Part shown: one piece after another, positions 62,187-64,000 of the stretch
How the letters are laid out: each line of letters starts with the position of its first letter
Position numbering within the stretch: position 1 is the stretch's first letter
Assembly (NCBI GenBank): GCA_944389415.1
Contig: CALXMF010000001.1
Location: 248,001 to 312,000, forward strand
Direction: 5' to 3'
From: an uncultured Spirochaetota bacterium
GTDB taxonomy: Bacteria > Spirochaetota > Spirochaetia > Treponematales > Treponemataceae
Length of the DNA stretch: 64,000 nucleotides
Translations under genes and position numbers: made by a program
The notes under the pieces: generated by a model
Told to the model about the DNA's origin: nothing
The model's database searches: none
Seen by the model: only the letters and a program-made list of their open reading frames with translations

Positions 62187-62878
62187 ATATTCAGCTCTTC
62201 AAATTTATACCCAACATTACGGATTGTGCGTATCTCCCAATCTGGGTGCTCCGCCGCATCAAGCTTGGCACGAAGCCGTTTAATATGAGAATCAACCATC
62301 CGCGGATCACCGTAATAATCTATTCCCCACAGCTGATCAAGAAGCATATCTCTGGTAAAAGCGCGGTCACGGTTTGCCGCAAGTGTCCATAATACATCAA
62401 TCTCCCGTTTGGTAAGTGTTATATTGATTCCATTTATCTGTACCCGGTAAGTATTTAAATTGATAGAAAGACTCCCAATAGTTAATACGGTTCCCATTTG
62501 CTTTACAGCACTGTCTCTGTCTATCCGGCGAAGTACAGCCCGTACCCGTGCCATTACCTCTGCCGGTGAAAATGGCTTTACAATATAATCATCAGCTCCG
62601 ATGTCGAGTCCCATTATTTTTTCAAAATCTTCACTCCGCGCTGTTATCATTAGTATAGGCACAAGACTTTCTTTTCTGATAAGTCTGCATACCTGAAACC
62701 CATCCATTTCGGGCATCATCACATCAAGCAGAACAACAGCGGGGAAGGAAGAATGGAACTGTTCCAGAGCTTCTTTGCCGTTTTTTGCAGAAACCGGCTG
62801 AAATCCTTCACTGCGGGCTGCGTCACTGAGAATTCTAACCAACTGCTCGTTATCATCTGCTATCAGTATGCGCTGCAT
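62183..62878 (-). CDS. OmpR/PhoB-family response regulator
   Basis: A 231-residue regulator. The receiver domain has the acidic pair D8-D9, phospho-acceptor D52 in VLLDVMMPEMDGF and the lysine in DDYIVKPFSPAE; the winged-helix DNA-binding domain has LTKREIDVLWTLAANRDRAFTRD and VDSHIKRLRAKL. The AGAGGAGGCAA site before the ATG is strong. It is co-transcribed with the histidine kinase and divergent from the DUF2202 gene, which is a plausible target. Confidence 0.95.
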   Translation of the reverse strand: MQRILIADDNEQLVRILSDAARSEGFQPVSAKNGKEALEQFHSSFPAVVLLDVMMPEMDGFQVCRLIRKESLVPILMITARSEDFEKIMGLDIGADDYIVKPFSPAEVMARVRAVLRRIDRDSAVKQMGTVLTIGSLSINLNTYRVQINGINITLTKREIDVLWTLAANRDRAFTRDMLLDQLWGIDYYGDPRMVDSHIKRLRAKLDAAEHPDWEIRTIRNVGYKFEELNI

Positions 62879-63041
62879 TTTGCTTGCCTCCTCTGTATAA
62901 GTATGTATATTCTATACTAAATAATATACTTAAAATATATGGCATACATATGGCAGAACAAATATATCCGCAAATTGCTGTTTTAATATTTTCACTTTTA
63001 TAGCATGTATTTCAGTAAAAAACTTATATTTGTATCTTATT

Positions 63042-63058
63042 TGACACAAAACTGACAC
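63042..63058 (+). promoter_or_regulatory. TGACAC direct repeat, candidate OmpR/PhoP-type operator
   Basis: TGACAC at 63042-63047 and again at 63053-63058 gives an 11-base period, the spacing bound by tandem OmpR/PhoB/PhoP regulators. Written as TTGACA-N5-CTGACA it resembles the Bacillus PhoP box. It lies between the divergent regulator and DUF2202 genes. Confidence 0.5.
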
Positions 63059-63121
63059 AGAAAGCAGTTATTCTGTTCCCGTCAGTCAGACAAACGATAT
63101 TAATTGATACAAGGAGATTAA

Positions 63122-63751
63122 ATGATGAAAAAAATTATTTTTGCCGGTATCGCCGCTATACTGTTTACCGCAGCTAATACAGTATTTGCTGCCGCTTACG
63201 GAGCAGAAGCAGTTAAAGAGAATACTTCATACAGTACTGAACAGATGCTTACGTTTGCTCTTCAGGATGAATATAAAGCAAGAACTCTATACCGGTTAGT
63301 AAATGAAACAATGCAAGCTCCCAGACCGTTTATAAACACAGAACAAGCCGAAGCATTTCATATTGAGCAGCTGGAAATGCTTTGTGCCCGTTATGATATC
63401 GCTGTCCCAGAAGATAACTCTGCTGAATATGTAGAATTACCCGCGTCGTATCTTGAGGCGGAGCAGGCAGGACGAGAGGCGGAACAGGAAAATATCCGTA
63501 TGTATACAGTGTTTCTGGAACAGGATCTTCCGGACGATATCAGATCCGTATTCAGCTATTTAAGAAACGCATCAGAGAATCATCTTGCCGCATTCAGCCG
63601 AAATGCGCCTGGTTTCGGCAGAAATCAAAATGTACCAATGACTGGTTACAATCGTTCCTCATGGAATTATCATCACTATAACAGACAAGCCCCCGCATCA
63701 GCGAGATATTCCGGCCATCACAATCAGTATCCCGGCTGCCGCTGCTGGTAA
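63122..63751 (+). CDS. exported DUF2202 ferritin-like protein
   Basis: A 209-residue protein with a signal peptide (KKIIFAGIAAILFTAANTVFA) and a DUF2202 domain: TEQMLTFALQDEYKARTLYRLV, then AFHIEQLEMLC, the Glu/His pattern of a ferritin-like four-helix bundle, and a second pair in RNASENHLAAF. The tail is rich in Asn, His, Tyr and ends PGCRCW. DUF2202 proteins are exported and of unknown function, possibly metal-binding. CAAGGAG lies 7 bases before the ATG-ATG start. A hairpin follows the stop. Confidence 0.86.
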   Translation: MMKKIIFAGIAAILFTAANTVFAAAYGAEAVKENTSYSTEQMLTFALQDEYKARTLYRLVNETMQAPRPFINTEQAEAFHIEQLEMLCARYDIAVPEDNSAEYVELPASYLEAEQAGREAEQENIRMYTVFLEQDLPDDIRSVFSYLRNASENHLAAFSRNAPGFGRNQNVPMTGYNRSSWNYHHYNRQAPASARYSGHHNQYPGCRCW

Positions 63752-63762
63752 AAAGGACTGAT

Positions 63763-63806
63763 ACACATGGATACGGTGCAACATAGCCGTATCCATGTGT
63801 TATAAA
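63763..63806 (+). terminator. hairpin terminator after DUF2202 gene
   Basis: ACACATGGATACGG (63763-63776) pairs perfectly with CCGTATCCATGTGT (63787-63800). The tail TATAAAAATT is only weakly T-rich. Confidence 0.7.
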
Positions 63807-63875
63807 AATTATAGTCTCCGCAGGCATATTCCGCCATTGTTTTTTTTGATACAGTTATATAATATAATCTGCATT

Positions 63876-64000
63876 ATGAGGACTTTAAGGGATATATATT
63901 ATGTATCTGCGCGGAAAGTAATGCTGTTTTTATGGGTTGTATCTGCCGGTCTGTACGCACAGGAATTTAAAAAAACATATACAGAGTTGGAAAACGCCGT
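63876..64000 (+). CDS. start of an exported protein (3' end outside window)
   Basis: The ATG at 63876 opens a frame that runs to the window end. The first 41 residues include a signal peptide (KVMLFLWVVSAGLYAQ, cleavage after YAQ), then EFKKTYTELENA. Too little is present to name a family. An A/T-rich TATAAT (63863-63868) lies 7 bases before the ATG and there is no ribosome site, as in other leaderless genes here. Confidence 0.6.
   Translation, partial: MRTLRDIYYVSARKVMLFLWVVSAGLYAQEFKKTYTELENA

Noticed and set aside
1-64000. Insertion sequences, phage genes or CRISPR arrays
   Set aside because: I found no transposase, integrase, terminal inverted repeats around genes, phage structural gene or regularly spaced direct repeats with unique spacers.

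Overview
The window looks like a chromosomal segment of a spirochaete, most likely a Treponema-type organism. The pointers are an archaeal-type PheRS alpha subunit, a FabV/TER enoyl reductase like that of T. denticola, a DUF5312 spirochaete protein, several small exported proteins of treponemal style, a dnaX-ybaB-recR cluster, and a G-homopolymer promoter of the kind known from T. pallidum. The species cannot be named from sequence alone. There are two tRNA genes and no rRNA, CRISPR array, transposase or phage gene.

Layout. Bases 1-11757 are one tightly packed, SD-led operon: MoxR AAA+ ATPase (5' end cut by the window edge), DUF5682 protein, VWA protein, SWIM zinc-finger protein, a 112-aa unknown, and two paralogous HEAT-type proteins, only the second of which carries DUF4132. 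It matches the E. coli yehL-yehM-yehP-yehQ plus yehI set. Its arginine codon use and ribosome-site style differ from the rest of the window and it abuts tRNA-Val(CAC), so it looks like an acquired accessory system of unknown function. From 12 to 31 kb lie housekeeping genes: GNAT, hrpB, hisD plus a HisA-HisI-HisE fusion, proS, a GerMN protein, a sirtuin, parB-parA, a methyltransferase, an ArsC-like protein, fabV, a MATE pump, cardiolipin synthase and a split LysO lysine exporter. From 31 to 44 kb come recR-ybaB-dnaX, an SLBB/polysaccharide-export protein, tRNA(CAT), glpK, pheS, exported proteins, a rhomboid, DUF5312, dus and tatD. From 44.5 to 47.5 kb there is a cell-shape/regulatory run: M23 peptidase, bactofilin, YaaR and RicT. 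From 47.5 to 64 kb: a methyltransferase, an iron-sulfur flavoprotein, an M16 peptidase lipoprotein, a lipoprotein behind a poly-G promoter, carA, a carB-dapF fusion, the PHP/DRTGG/CBS-ATPase trio usually seen with [FeFe] hydrogenases, an OmpR-type two-component system, a DUF2202 protein and the start of an exported protein.

Most striking points: (1) CarB is fused in frame to a DapF domain whose first catalytic cysteine is alanine; (2) about a dozen genes have a good -10 hexamer only 5-11 nt, most often 6 nt, before the ATG and no Shine-Dalgarno, implying widespread leaderless mRNAs; (3) a nine-G tract sits in the spacer of a lipoprotein promoter and may be phase variable; (4) the yeh-like MoxR/VWA/SWIM/DUF4132 operon with a duplicated, tail-less paralogue; (5) a 44-bp tandem repeat array just upstream of the carA promoter.
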